This document shows, one piece after another, positions 11,016 to 22,079 of a DNA stretch of 64,000 nucleotides (position 1 is the first letter of the stretch; each line of letters starts with the position of its first letter). The stretch is from Steromphala cineraria (Eukaryota; Mollusca; Gastropoda; Trochida; Trochidae): positions 69,528,754-69,592,753 of the forward strand of contig OU744725.1 in NCBI GenBank assembly GCA_916613615.1, given 5' to 3'. A program made the position numbers and the translations under genes. The notes beneath the pieces were generated by a model that worked only from the letters and a program-made list of their open reading frames with translations, did no database searches and was not told the origin of the DNA.

Positions 11016-12553
11016 AAAGAATTTGTTTATTGTGAGATTGACCTCATTAAAGGATATATATTTTATATTTTATATATTGTTACGTAAAGCACTTTCACTA
11101 TTTTCTTCTATCTCTAAATAATTATAACGAAATATCAATAACCATGGGGGACATCGCCATGTCATTGGCAAAAACGTTTTATAATTATATCGTCCCAATT
11201 TTCTATTAAAGATGACAAGTCTTCTTGTTAACATTTGTACCTTATACGGTAACAGTGTGTCAAAACACATAATCACCCAAAGCACGCAGGCTTGTAATTA
11301 ACCAAGAAATAACTAATATACCTAGATAATAGAAATAACCTAGAAAGAAGACTATCACCACTGATGACTGATAATATCCTATCCATTTTATGATATAGTA
11401 TTTCAAGGTTCTATAAATTACCGACCTCATTACCAGATGAAAGCAATAACAAAGTTAATCATACACAAACGCTTGGTTCACTTCCTCTGAACATCTTCTG
11501 AAATGTCATTTGAAGAGAAAGGTATGCTTATATATAATCTATTACACTTCAATGCCAGATATATTCACATCATTAGCTTGGATCTAAAAACGTAAGAGAA
11601 AAAAAGACTCAATTAAAATACATCCTGATGAAGGCAATGGAATAAATGAAGCTAGTGGAAATAAGGTACATTTTGTATATAACATTGTAACGATACATTA
11701 ATTAGATGATAGCCAATCAATGAATGATACTTACGACTGTCTGGGAACAAACCAAGCGCGAAAATTCTTGACTGAGGCGAGTTGTTTGACATTTTGATAT
11801 AACACAGTGAGCAGAAGAATGCTGCGTATTGATGGATGGTAAGAGCCTTGCTTCTGGTACTTGTGAAGGTACGGAAAGTCCTGTACAACAATTAACAATA
11901 TTATACCAAAGTATTCGTACACACATGGCATGTTTTAAAGCACATTTCTAAAACTTTCTGCACACAGGTTTTATTCTGATACAAGGTAGCGCCTGCTTTA
12001 GTTGACGACACCCAGGTAATGCGACGGATATGTGTAATGCAAAGTTGTGAAAAAGGACTACCTGGACACTATATAAGTTCCTTATAGTTTTATTGGTTTT
12101 TCTGGTAATGTTTAAGAACAAAAATAAGGAACACGTAGGACAATCCACCTTTCATACTATACATATTATGTTGATATATTGACATCTTTAGTATGGACAT
12201 TTTTATGACATAGGAGATTAGCTGATTATGTTTATGATATCAGAATCTATTTAGAAAGTTTTCATCATAAAATTATTGCTGTCATTGTACGAATGTATGG
12301 AACTGTTCATTTGATCCTAATTGAACATGATTTCAATCAAAGGTTATTTGATGGAAAATGTGATTGGCACGAATTTTGGAATCTGTCTAATGGTTTCATG
12401 GATAATTAAAGCTATTACAATGTCTCATGTGTGTTTAGATTAGGAAAGTTTACTTTGTAGCATGGTTTACATCTTTCATCTAATGATATGATGACATGAT
12501 ATCATTTTGAAGCATGCCATAAAATGGTTTTACTAAATAAGCGCACATACAAC
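11016..12553. other. Intergenic, only a stray minisatellite unit seen
   Basis: Contains one unit-like copy of the 50-bp minisatellite near 11200-11260 (AAAGATGAC, CTTGTTAACATTTGTACC). The three overlapping minus frames at 11652-11931 are chance frames. Confidence 0.45.
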
Positions 12554-12609
12554 ATGATGACAGTGGAGGGTTAACTACACTATGATGACAGTAGGGGGTT
12601 AACTACACC
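12554..12609. repeat. 28-bp direct tandem duplication
   Basis: ATGATGACAGT.G.GGGTTAACTACAC occurs at 12554 and 12582 with two differences. Confidence 0.8.
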
Positions 12610-12841
12610 TCACGACTTCATTTAATGTATTCACAACTTGCAATTGTTACTATCATCACTCGTTTATTATGTACTCAAAATGATTTTTTATTGACATTCT
12701 TATTTTGTACCAAAGTCAGTATTGTTCTTTTGATACCACTTTGTCTTAAGTTTTTCATAATCCAATTCTCCAGACTTTATCAAATGCCTTTGAAAAATAT
12801 ATTAAGGCACACAACATAACATCGGACAAAATTCTGAAATG

Positions 12842-13117
12842 CTAAAATAATTGAATAAGGATGATGCATTTGGGGAGGAGATAAGAGAGTCTACTGTTGG
12901 TCTTTGCTATGATTGAGCGGAGCCTTGTCACTCCTCTTCTCTCAGCCCCAATCCTGTGGATCCTCTTGAAGTCGAAGCTGCTGAAGTGTCTGTAAAGGTA
13001 GTTCTGAATGAAGTTCCTCAAAACCTCCTGGGTGCCTGGGTTGTGGGTTGAAGTAGATTCCGGTAAACATGTAAACACAATGTATAAGTTCTCCTGATAA
13101 TCACTATGTTGTGAAAC
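12842..13117 (-). pseudogene. Relic of an L1-type retrotransposon ORF1 (Transposase_22-like)
   Basis: The minus-strand frame from about 13117 reads QENLYIVFTCLPES, then EVLRNFIQNYL, FDFKRIHRIGAERRG and RSIIAK. This matches the layout of L1 ORF1 RNA-binding proteins: an EN-L-I-G-IPE strand, then an F-x-ERAHRIG helix, then RP-R-IIVKF. The first motif lies in frame upstream of any ATG, so the relic is a broken internal fragment of roughly 90 codons. A stop codon bounds it upstream, and no reverse transcriptase is nearby. The assignment rests on motif order alone; a chance match is unlikely but possible. Confidence 0.6.
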
Positions 13118-13275
13118 CGGTTGGTAATGAACTTATATGAATCTTCAGTTTGTTATTTTTAAAGAATATATATATCTGAATATCTGAAAGTTTATATACA
13201 GTCGTGAGACTCTTATAAGATAATATGATGTGATTCGTGTGCCTTAAGCCCTGCAATATTTTTAATTAAACTTTA

Positions 13276-13359
13276 ACTTTTTTATTTCAAAGTGATTAGT
13301 AACAAGACATATCGGTTAGTTACTTTCTCTTGTTACTAATCACTTTGAAATAAAAAAGT
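13276..13359. mobile_element. Perfect inverted-repeat MITE (32-bp arms, 20-bp loop)
   Basis: The left arm 13276-13307 (starting ACTTTTTTATTTCAAAG) and the right arm 13328-13359 are perfect reverse complements. A TA dinucleotide lies at each border (13274-13275 and 13359-13360, the latter overlapping the arm end), compatible with a Tc1/mariner-type TA target duplication but not proof of it. No copy elsewhere in the window. Confidence 0.7.
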
Positions 13360-13424
13360 ATCTTTACATATTCACTGACGAACAAAATATAAACACATTT
13401 CTCTGTTAATAACGAACACTATCC

Positions 13425-13880
13425 TTTGAACATGACCTTGACCAGAAAAGGAATTTTCATGACTTGTAGCAGACGAAGTATCTCTATCGCTTACTTGGTA
13501 TGCAAAGTGTCATATCTCAAGCGTTTTTGAGAAATCTTTTATTTCAACATTGCTTGTTATTAGATGTCTTAATGTACATCGATTTTGATTGTGTAATTCA
13601 AGAGGGAGTATTTGTCTGTTATATGTCAAACAATGTTAATAAGGACTTACGTCACCTTTATATGTGATGAAAGTTGTATTGGGTAACTTGTTGTTGTTTT
13701 CACATTGGACACGACACAGCAAAATATTCCTAATGTACAGATCGTATCATATACCGTTTTTTTATGGGAGGTTTGTAATGTTTGCGTCTTTCTTGAAATT
13801 GTAAACACATAAAGTTTCATTATTGAGGATAAACATTTGTTTGACGTCATGCCATAGCTATTGGTCACATTGGGACATCC
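13425..13880 (+). repeat. Paralogous segment D1 (partner 15710-15850)
   Basis: TATCTCTATCGCTTACTTGG followed by CAAAGTGTCATA (13479) matches TATCTCTATTGCTCACTTTGG followed by CAAGGTGTCATA (15763). GAGGATAAACATTTGTTTGACGTCATGCC (in parts, 13825-13852) matches AAGGATAAAAACTTGTCTGACGTCATGCT (15808-15836). Both copies keep a perfect CRE TGACGTCA (13842 and 15826). About 300 bp between the anchors is present only here. Confidence 0.65.
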
Positions 13881-15709
13881 TTACCCATTAACTTTCAACA
13901 TGATTTCATTACTTTTCCAAAAAAGACTTCAATCGTTCTGAACGTCATTACATCTCCTTGAAGTAATATTTCAATTTCTAACCAGAATAAAAAGTGAATC
14001 GGTTTTCAATCGTTAATACATCATGTCGCTGATAATATCTTGGCAAAAAATTGATTCCTTTTAGGCAGTTTTAGTTCAGACGAAATTCATGAAGCAAGCA
14101 AAATACAGGGGAAGCAAAAAAAACGTGCATGTCGAAATTTCAACACGCGATGCATAAAACACATTCGTTAGGTACGTGACTAAAAAGCTTAAGATTCTTT
14201 GGCATGTAATTTAAGTTTTTCCTGTTTCAAATTCAAATCGCCAAGACTGTGTATAAGTTCTTTGCTGACTGAAACCCGCGTGCTGGTTCTAAGATAGAAT
14301 CAGAAATTGAACATTAAAGAAATACTTTCCAATATATGGTCTGGAATATTTCACTTATATATTAGAAAAAGTATGTTCATCAATGAACAACAAGTCAAAT
14401 TTCAAATCCTTAACACTGACCAGACGATGAAAAAATATTTGAGGTTGGGTGACGACTTGTGATCATTTGTCAGGGCGGCTTGACATTGATTTCTGAACTA
14501 AACCAAAATAACATATTAGCACTATGATACACCATTTTCTCCCCACATTGTTTAAAGGAGTCGTTTACAATTAAGAAATATATCTGCAGAAACTTTCCCA
14601 TGTTGTTACCTGTTAGTATGAACGTATAGACATTAAACGTTTCTTATCATGCGTAACAAAGCCAAAAAGATACACACTCATATTGGATTTCATACCTTTG
14701 ATTTTTCATTAAAGTTTTTAAATGTTAAAATCTTTTAAAATTAAAATAATGTTTTATTTATGTATAATGCAAACGTGGTGGGTCTTGTAATTTAGGAGAG
14801 TTAATGCACTTTTTTTATTTATCAATAATGTTACAAGAAATTTAATTATTTTTTTTCTTGAATATTTCTCGCATATGTCACCAATCAATTAAGGTTTTCT
14901 GACAATTGACAATTGAGTTCACATTTTTATAAGATCTACACTGTCAGATCCTCAGATATTTATCCAGCCTTGTCAACCAACTACCAATTCCGTGTCAATT
15001 GTCATAAGTTGTATCTTTTTAATTGATTTACACATCATTTGCATATTTAAATCTGAACAAATGTTCAGTGCACGCCAAAGCAAGGACGATCATACTATGC
15101 TTCTGTCTTAACCCTCTAGATACCTACTTGTAAATAAATGTGTGGCTATGAGAGTCTGTTCCCGCCTGATTTCCAATTCCTTATAAATCGTAAACTTATC
15201 GTTATTTGTGTTTCTTTGATACAGTCAATCATTATTATTAAAATAAAATATGACAGTATCAAGCATTTTGCAAAGAGTGCATTCGTGTTAATCCTATTAT
15301 TAACTTCAAAGTGCTGATAAGAGGACTTAAAGACATACGAAGCCTTTAAAACGTGGTGTTAAATATTCCGTAACGTTCAGTAAAGTATTTATCCATTACT
15401 GTATATTACCATGACAACATTCATAAGAATTTAAGACATAAAAAGGTGTTTACCTTTATTTTTATATATTTCAGATTGGTTTTGGTAAATACCTGCCTTA
15501 TTTATTTAAATAAATGAAATATTTCAGATAGAAGGTGGCGTTGTATGTTAGCACTGAAATGACCTAAGTGGTAAATCATAGACACTGTCAGAAAACATAC
15601 ACGTCTACTTTCAGAAGCTGATCAATCTTGACAATATAACATTATGTGACTTATCTCATGTCGCATTTGTTAAATAACGTCAAAATATCAAACACTTACA
15701 GTGGTCAAT
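13881..15709. other. Intergenic, no recognised feature
   Basis: AT-rich with poly-A/T runs; no reading frame of at least 60 codons and no repeat partner recognised. Confidence 0.45.
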
Positions 15710-15850
15710 TGTTAGCATCACTTGACCTTTAGTCAGAAACGTAAAGACTCTGAGCCAACGAATATCTCTATTGCTCACTTTGGCAAGGTGTCATAATATT
15801 TGTTTTTCAAGGATAAAAACTTGTCTGACGTCATGCTGTGTGTGTGGGGG
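15710..15850 (+). repeat. Paralogous segment D2 (partner 13425-13880)
   Basis: Shorter partner of D1 with a conserved TGACGTCA at 15826-15833. See D1 for anchors. Confidence 0.65.
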
Positions 15851-16379
15851 TAATATTTGCCAAATTCCACCAACAGTGTCATCTGATCCGGAAGTATCAA
15901 CAACAAATGTATCTTTTTAAGTTCATCGACGTCATATAGTGACAACAGGGAGGTTTTAAGACGTGAAGATCAACGAAAACCGGACAATGACGCGCGTCAG
16001 TCATTCAAAAATAATTTTTAAAACTTATCTAAAGCACCCGGAAAGACAGTTATTAGTGGAAAATATTTGGAAAGTTGCATAACTAGTATACTTCTAAAAT
16101 TGAAGTGTCAGTTTACGCAGATATATTTGACTGTTTCAAGATTGTCATTGAAAACATTTATCATATAATTGCAATGTTGGTACTGCATTTGTAAGATCTT
16201 TTAATTATCCTAACTAAGAAGATTTAAAAAAAATAATTAAGTTACTGTTTCAACAGTGTTACGGTATCAATTGTTCTTTGACATAAGAAACTGAAATATC
16301 TACAATTTCATGAAAAAAATACAACATTTTCGTTGTCTGGAGAAGGGTTTAACGTAAAAACATAGCTGTGATCATTACT
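15851..16379. other. Intergenic, no recognised feature
   Basis: AT-rich, non-coding. Confidence 0.4.
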
Positions 16380-16696
16380 GAACAACATGAACCTTCTACT
16401 CCATCACAACCCGAGGTCATTTGTGGCATGTGTTCGTTCAACAAAAAATATGATTAGGTAATGTCACGCAAAAGTTAAAGTTTCTTTTTGAAAGGTAGCC
16501 AATAAAGTTCATAAAGTTCCTTCTGAAAGGTAGCCAAGGACATTCATGTTTTTCTTCACCTCTCATCCAAAATTTAAAATAACACTTTTTCATATAAATG
16601 TAGTTTACAAGGTTCAAACATTTTCTGCTTTGATGTTTTTATCCCGGAGCGCGAAGCGGGGGATATAGTATTGAGCAAAAACTAAAAAACTATTGA

Positions 16697-16810
16697 CCTG
16701 GACCTAGATTTTCGAAGGTCTCTAAGTGCTAAGATAGTCGCAAGTACCATACATAACCATTGGCCTACGACTATCTTAGCGCTAAGAGACCTTCGAAAAT
16801 CTAGGCCCTG
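16697..16810. mobile_element. 106-bp palindromic MITE inside the 16.6 kb element
   Basis: The element is 16701-16806. Arms start CCTAGATTTTCGAAGGTCTC and pair over about 38 bp with few mismatches. The flanking direct repeat is CCTG (16697-16700 and 16807-16810). The sister copy at about 6395 reads straight through the site (TTGACC/GGATTC), which gives a natural empty site. A 4-bp duplication is short enough to be fortuitous. Confidence 0.75.
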
Positions 16811-17270
16811 ATTCTTTTCATTTTTTGTATATAGCTTCATCACCATGAGAGCAAGGTCCCTTTAGAGGTTCAAGACCTTGACCTTCATTTCAAGGTCATT
16901 ACGAGACTTTGACATTTTACCCTTGTCAGCGGGATATCTCAAGAACCATTCACTGGATTCTCTTCATAACTTACACAATGCATCTTATTTGGAAGGCGCC
17001 GGGCCCAGTCGATTTTAGTGACCTTCACATTATTTTCAAGATCACAGCGAGACTGAAGATTTCAGCATTGAAACCTGCATTTTAGGCACGTCAGCGGGAT
17101 ATCTCAAGAATCATTAACTGGATTCTCTTCATAATTTACACAAACAATCTTATTGGGAAGGCGCCGGGCCCATTCGATTTTGGTGACCTTCAAATTATTG
17201 TCAAGGTCACAGCGAGACTTTGAAAATTTAAGCATTGAAACCTGCATTTTAGGCTTGTCAGCTGGATATC

Positions 17271-17491
17271 AAGTCAAAGTCAAAGAGTGTTTATTGTACT
17301 TGAGGCCTCTGGCCCATATACAGTTCAAAGTATATACATGTATGCAATATTGTATATAATATAAACAATTTTGTATTTGTTTCTACATTCATATTCACAA
17401 TCATTTTGCTATACGCAAGTTTCTGGCAAATAATCTTCTTAATATTGATCTAAGAGTTAGAATCTAAGTAGTTCCGTCTTAATTCCGTACC
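17271..17491 (-). mobile_element. Truncated 3' end of a non-LTR retrotransposon
   Basis: Read on the minus strand it ends ...GGGCCAGAGGCCTCAAG, then an AATAAA and a TTTGACTTTGACT simple tail, which is the style of LINE 3' ends. It interrupts one unit of the host repeat and is flanked by a 5-bp ATATC direct repeat (17266-17270 and 17492-17496). Only 221 bp remain and no reverse transcriptase domain is present. Confidence 0.6.
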
Positions 17492-17543
17492 ATATCTCAA
17501 GAACCATTCACTGAATTCTCTTCATAACTTACACAATGCATCT

Positions 17544-17668
17544 ATGTGGTCGCGCGAAGCGCTTAGTAGCGGCTTTGAAAGTACTTCCTTCAGGGAAATA
17601 ATGTACAGCCAATGAGCAGTGCTTGCACTGGATATTAGGCTTAAAAATGTTCATTATTATTATTATTA
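17544..17668 (+). mobile_element. Short SINE-like insertion with (ATT)n tail
   Basis: It splits GCATCT/TATTGGGAAGG, which is continuous in the other units of the host repeat. It starts near TGGTCGCGCGAAGCGC and ends in ATT repeats (17652-17670). No box A/B promoter is recognisable, so it may be a 5'-truncated retroposon. Confidence 0.5.
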
Positions 17669-18150
17669 TTGGGAAGGCGCCGGGCCCAGTCGATTTTGGT
17701 GACCTTCACATTATATTATTTTCAAGGTCACAGTGAGGCTTATGTATGGAAGACCAGTTGATTTGTTGTGGTCTAAATGACATCTAGTAGCATGACAAGT
17801 GTTTCTATGTATACAGTATGCATTTTGTTCACATCAATTTGCGGCGGGGGATCTTGTCACCTTTGTGACAAATACTTGTTTTGAATATGAACACAATGAA
17901 TTCATTGATTGAATAACTTATTTTACATGTGCACCAAGACTAAGCGAGTATGAGACCAAGTTTAGCTTTCAAGTCCGTGACCTGAATATTCATTAGTTAA
18001 AAGAAAACCAACAAGCGCCATGACCCTTCCCTACCTCTTCCTCATAATGAATTTAACCTAATTACCCTGGAGTCTGTTATGACATTGTTTTAATTAGTTC
18101 TAAATTTGACAAACTGATTTGAAGTCTTTATATGCTATCATACTGGTAAC

Positions 18151-21100
18151 AATTCTCGTAAATACATACACCTGCCTAAACCCTCGACGATACAGGATTA
18201 ACCATGAACATATAACCAGTAGCTTTGCCAGACAGGAACCATAGACGGGCCTCAGCAGAAAATTTAAATCATATATCTCTTTATGTAAGTCGATTGTTGG
18301 AATTCACAAGGGTTTGAACTCGATCGCTATTATAGATTTAGCCAATCAGAGTCATTTCCGTCTAAGATTTCTGTGTGGCGGAAATTTTGACAATCTTGTG
18401 CTTGTCTGTCCTTAAGGCTATTGTAAATTTGAGAGTGTATTGTTATCTTTATTGGTTTAGATACACATTTTATCTGTTAAAGTTAGATCATATTCTTAAT
18501 TTATAGCCTTGAAAGATTAGATATATTTCTAAAAGAAATCAATTGTCATTTCATACGTTTTCATATGTGAAAGACTAAGAGAGAAGCTCGTTAAAACAAA
18601 ATTTAACACAATTTAATTTTCTGGAAGAAGTTATCCGGTTTGCTACAAATTCCTAGTTTATTGCACTATTCATATCTAAACAAAGTGATCGGGTGTGTTG
18701 ATAAATTCTAGTATGTGTTGATTTTAAAGATAACACAATATTTGTAACTTGTAGATATGTAGAGTGTATTTTTATAAATAATGTTAAAATATGTTTATGC
18801 GCCTTCTGCCAAAAATACACAACCAAAATCGAAAACTACCCCTAAATAAATCACAGATATATTTGGAAAATAACCTTGAGCTAAATGTATCTTGGGATCT
18901 ATCCTTGATACATAACCTAATTGTTCTACGGAGTCGTGTATTATTAGGAGATAACTCTGCACGTAACTTTAAATGTTGTTAACTTTCAGTGAGAAAGTAT
19001 TTACATAATTTATTATATAATTAGCAATGAAATATAGGGTTATACACTGAAAAAAAAACTCCATATGTTCACTGAAGTGAGAAAAGTAGGAACCTATTAC
19101 CTCCCTTTAAAACACAATTATCTACATTTGAGGAAATCGAACGCATGCCTCGCGTCACGGCGTTGGTTAGGATTGAAGAAAAACGACTCTTTTCATTATT
19201 TTCGGTATGTAACTTAACATTTTGCGGTGCCAGTGTATCCTTCGATATAAAAAAAAGCCATCCGAAGTTCATATTTTTTGCTCTAGTTAATTATTGTTCA
19301 TTTTATCGCAAAAATAATTGATAGAGCGAGAAATCTGTCACATCGACATAGCGCTTCACTCACTTCACTCAACTGACTTTCTAAAATACATAAGAAGCCT
19401 TTGTTTCACCTAGTTATAACCAAAAACATAATTTTATTTGAAATGTCATTTAACTATAACATTGAAATGTTTTGGGACACTCAAGATTAATTAAGTGTTA
19501 TGCAAACGAAGTTAATAAAGTAATTCAGGAGAAATGGTGTCTTCATGATTTCCCATGTAAGCTTAGAAAAAACCCCGACACTTTAGTTCATATTTGAAAA
19601 CAGATCAAAGTGTTATGGTAGAGTTGTGTATATAAATCCGCCTGAGGTTCGGACAGTTTTGGTGACTAAATATTCGTGTATAAATCAAAGGTTTAGTTTA
19701 AGGACTCGTAGCAAAACATTTGATGCTTTTTCTGCTTTTCTTATATGCATGTCTTAAGTGTATGGCAACTAAGGGACAAGTTACAACGTTGCGGTATTGC
19801 TCATCACATATATTTGATATAACACTTTCTATGAAGTTAACCCTGTGTAAACTGTTTCAATTATATTAAAAAACAATTAATCAAAATGAACATGTTGAAT
19901 TGTTGATCAGCACTCATTGTTGTTTCTATCGCCAAAAATGCCTTGACATTAGTTGGTTTATTTCCATCAGTTTCCATCCAGACATAATCCCCTGGAAAGG
20001 AAACAGGGTAAGTTAATCAGATGTTCGTGTCAACATGTCAACATGTGGTAAAATATCTAATGTTATCTCCCCATATACGAAAATACTTCCTCTTACTACG
20101 ACATAAGAAAAAAATACTTCCTCTTCCACGGCGTCTGATCAAATTCAATTAGGGTTTTCATGTATTTTATAACGATCATATTGTCAAGTCTGTGTAAGAG
20201 TAGAATTGAATGGCTGTAATTGGTTTGCTGACTCTAAAGTTAATTGAAATTTACAAATTTGAAACGAAAGAGTATTTTGCATTGTTCAAATAGTAAAAAC
20301 CTGGAAAAGCTTACAAAATTAATTTTGTTGTTGAAAAGCCATTAAAGAGTACAAAAACATATTAAAATACATATAAGCTCATATACAATCTGTTATATCC
20401 AGTTTTGTCGGTGGTTTATAATGCAGTGAATCCAAAACTTTCTTTATTGATTAAATGATTCTAATATTTTAAGCAATATTGGAAATTAAGGACCAGTGAG
20501 TATAATTGGATTGCATAAAGTAAAAACGACATTTTCGCTGGAAGTCTCAAAGAGTAAACTGCATATCAAGAGGCAGAGAAGACATTGTTAATATTTTCAA
20601 AGATCAAGTTTTGTACATTGTCTATCAACTCATAATATGATGAACTTCAAAAACACATTTTCGAATATGATGGAATTTAAGGCAAGGTTTTTCTTAGATG
20701 TATTGAACTTCAAAAAGAGAATAGATCTACAAAATCTTTATCTTTATCAACTTTGAATAACCTAAATATCGGTATTTGGAGTGACACAGCTACGACATGG
20801 AGATGTATACACGGTGTGTAGAAATACATCATATAATTTTGTCAAATGTGTAAAGAACTCAAGAATATATTCAATAGCATTTCGTATTCCTCAACTGTGT
20901 TAGTAAAATAGACTGCAATTGCATCTTACTAGTTGCACAAGCTCATTGTATAAGCTCAGGGGTACTTAATCGTCGACCTAAGCCTAACATTCCTTAATCC
21001 CACAACCTACAAGAAGACTTCGTCTCCTGCATGATGGGCTTCTATAAGATGACCTCAGAGACTCGGAGGGTGGCTCTAATACAAAGACCCACATACAATA

Positions 21101-22079
21101 TTATGCCAGTCATCGCCTTAGTGATAAACCAAATTGTTCTCAAATGAAATTGAAGAGACCTTTGTTAGCTGAAAGGTGACGGATACAGAGAGGTACGATG
21201 TAGGTGTAGGATTTCCATATGCAACTGCATGCATACTCACGGGCAAAAGAAACGATACCAACTTTTACAAAACAGTACAAAACGAAATCCTGTCGTAAAT
21301 GAAATGCGACTACGAATTCTTTTGATAGGCGCATAAGTTGTGAAGAAGTACTTGCAATTTCAAACATCAGAGTATGATACTTTAATTGTTTGACTGTTTT
21401 AATACACAAGGGGTCCCAAAACAGCTTTATATTGATCAGATGAATTAAAGATCTTATCAATATAAAGAAAACGTGATAGAAACTAATTTGTTCGTGCATT
21501 TTGTCTGTAGGTTGGTTTAAAATCAAGCAAAAGGGTCATTTTCACTATCCTATCTTGTCTGATTAAGAAATGTGTTTCAAAAGCGTTAACAGAAAAAGCT
21601 TTGAAATAAAAGATTTCGTTCAGTTAGCTCTTGAAGACATGAAATAGGCCTGTGTCAGCCGTTACTATCATTTAAAGCTTAACCTATCATGCATTTTATA
21701 TTGCATAGTTTTTGTCCAGGTTCAGTTTATTGCGCCTTTCTCTACTCCAAAAAGGTATCTGTATCATTTTACCATCATCAGCTCACTTTCACACATAATT
21801 TGGTTGTGCATTCGATTTGCGCAAAGGGCAAACAAAAGCATGTTTATATGACAATGTTACGTACAGGAGTAAAAGTAAATATACTATTACTTTACCTCTT
21901 GGGGTGGAGTATTTGATATACTACCATAAAGTAAATTGAAAATCGGTCGTTTATCATGGCACATTTACTTCCTGTAAGTATATTTACTCCTATGAGAATA
22001 TTTACTTATATGAGTAAAGGTGTGCATGTAAAAAGAGCTTAATATTCATTTCTTTTGTACAAAACAATTAAAAGTTGTA
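18151..22079. other. Intergenic, no recognised feature
   Basis: About 3.9 kb of AT-rich DNA between the two alignable parts of copy B. It includes the longest non-GPCR frame in the window (128 codons, minus, 21140-21526), which shows no domain and whose length is within chance expectation. No RNA gene seen. Confidence 0.45.

Larger units (their letters stand above)
16636..17885 (+). mobile_element. GCGGGGGATAT-family element, copy 2, with three nested insertions
   Basis: Opens with CCCGGAGCGCGAAGCGGG and GGATATAGTATTG, and closes with GCGGCGGGGGATCTTGTCACC. The body consists of about 160-bp units repeating CAGCGGGATATCTCAAGAACC, GGAAGGCGCCGGGCCCA and TTCAAGGTCACAGCGAGACT. The units are interrupted at 16701-16806, 17271-17491 and 17544-17668 by unrelated pieces. 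It encodes no protein. The frame at 17153-17359 is an artefact of the repeat. Confidence 0.8.
16380..18150 (+). repeat. Segmental duplication, copy B part 2, split by a TE stack
   Basis: Partner of 3590-4130. The duplicated sequence is 16380-16635 and 17886-18150. Between the two parts lies a ~1.25 kb mobile element that copy A lacks, showing that the element entered after the duplication. A local AAAGTT..CTTTTTGAAAGGTAGCCAA doubling occurs at 16485-16540. Confidence 0.8.

Noticed and set aside
19120..19180. GC-richer patch resembling a tRNA T-arm (GAAATCGAACGC)
   Set aside because: The box B consensus is not met and there is no box A at suitable distance.
21140..21526. 128-codon minus-strand frame, the longest after the GPCR
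   Set aside because: No domain, signal or splice context. At this base composition about one chance frame of this length is expected in 64 kb.
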